A stretch of 64,000 nucleotides of DNA from Sediminibacterium sp. C3 (GTDB taxonomy: Bacteria; Bacteroidota; Bacteroidia; Chitinophagales; Chitinophagaceae), in the NCBI RefSeq assembly GCF_000508085.1, contig NZ_KI669560.1, positions 1,831,248 through 1,895,247 of the forward strand, written 5' to 3'. Shown in pieces: positions 63,915-64,000 of the stretch; positions within the stretch are counted from its first letter, which is position 1; each line of letters begins with the position of its first letter. The notes beneath the pieces are model-generated. The model was given only the letters and a program-made list of their open reading frames with translations. It searched no databases and was not told the origin of the DNA. Made by a program: the position numbers and the translations under genes.

Positions 63915-64000
63915 TTACTGAACAGTAATCGACGGGAACTCAATGGTTACAGTGGTGCCTACATTTTCTTCACTTACCAATGATATTTTTCCGTTTTGCA
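63915..64000 (-). CDS. C-terminal end of a sensor histidine kinase (partial)
   Basis: The last 28 codons read on the minus strand from the window edge give QNGKISLVSEENVGTTVTIE and end PSITVQ. This is the usual last strand pair of a HATPase_c domain. The gene continues beyond the window; it converges on the GH3 gene, 8 bp apart. Confidence 0.75.
   Translation of the reverse strand, partial: QNGKISLVSEENVGTTVTIEFPSITVQ

Noticed and set aside
1..64000. CRISPR arrays, IS elements, prophage, tRNA or rRNA genes
   Set aside because: I looked through the intergenic gaps and found no repeat-spacer pattern, transposase or integrase gene, cloverleaf or rRNA-like sequence.

Overview
The window looks like chromosomal DNA of a Bacteroidota bacterium, most likely of the family Chitinophagaceae (a Sediminibacterium-like organism is my guess). 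The signs are moderate AT richness, few Shine-Dalgarno sequences, candidate TAnnTTTG promoter boxes, a protein with a type IX secretion (T9SS) C-terminal sorting domain, DUF3078 and DUF6702 proteins, TonB-linked outer-membrane proteins and the linkage miaB / sigma-54 activator / lptE / secG. Most of the content is housekeeping. I see no prophage, IS element, CRISPR array, rRNA or tRNA.

Layout. 1-2.6 kb: a 3' gene fragment, a CNNM/CBS-type membrane protein, then DUF6702 and a HupE/UreJ-like membrane protein back to back. 2.6-7.5 kb: a tandem pair of secreted M1 zinc metallopeptidases. 7.6-8.4 kb: a secreted esterase. 8.4-13.0 kb: a minus-strand YfhO-like / GT4 / GT2 envelope glycosylation operon joined by overlapping start and stop codons; the GT4 reading frame is broken. 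13.0-15.4 kb: a queuosine-precursor transporter and a TrmH-like 2'-O-methyltransferase. 15.3-22.3 kb: a minus-strand envelope cluster read as miaB, sigma-54 activator, lptE, unknown, secG, mltG, yihY-like.

22.4-34.3 kb: DUF3078 protein, purK, hpd, a Na/Pi symporter, a PepSY protein, a GNAT enzyme, a CLC channel, a YdcH-like small protein, a TPR histidine kinase, ahcY and an Lrp/AsnC regulator. 34.3-39.2 kb: selO, a GNAT enzyme, valS and a small lipoprotein. 39.3-52.7 kb: mostly plus-strand genes for nucleic-acid work (DEDDh exonuclease/GIY-YIG fusion, Tex, DEAD-box helicase, tilS, rlmH), with a DsrE-like protein, a penicillin-acylase-family hydrolase, a rhomboid protease and a plug-domain surface protein. 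52.8-57.5 kb: an orphan membrane-sensor-like protein and a giant T9SS protein with four exact-length 88-residue YDG-like repeats. 58-64 kb: a TonB receptor, an exported PLP enzyme, a glycoside hydrolase family 3 gene split by two frameshifts, and the end of a histidine kinase.

I did not find a convincing undescribed defence or mobile system. The strongest leads are: (1) the DUF6702 - HupE/UreJ - twin M1 peptidase locus, which may be a metal-handling and peptidase module; (2) three frameshifts, in the GT4 and GH3 genes, each explained by one missing base in a short A/T run; this suggests homopolymer sequencing error rather than true gene loss; (3) the architecture of the YDG/cadherin-like/T9SS surface protein; (4) several split or stand-alone domain arrangements: a plug without a barrel, a 7TM-like sensor without an output domain, and an exonuclease-GIY-YIG fusion.
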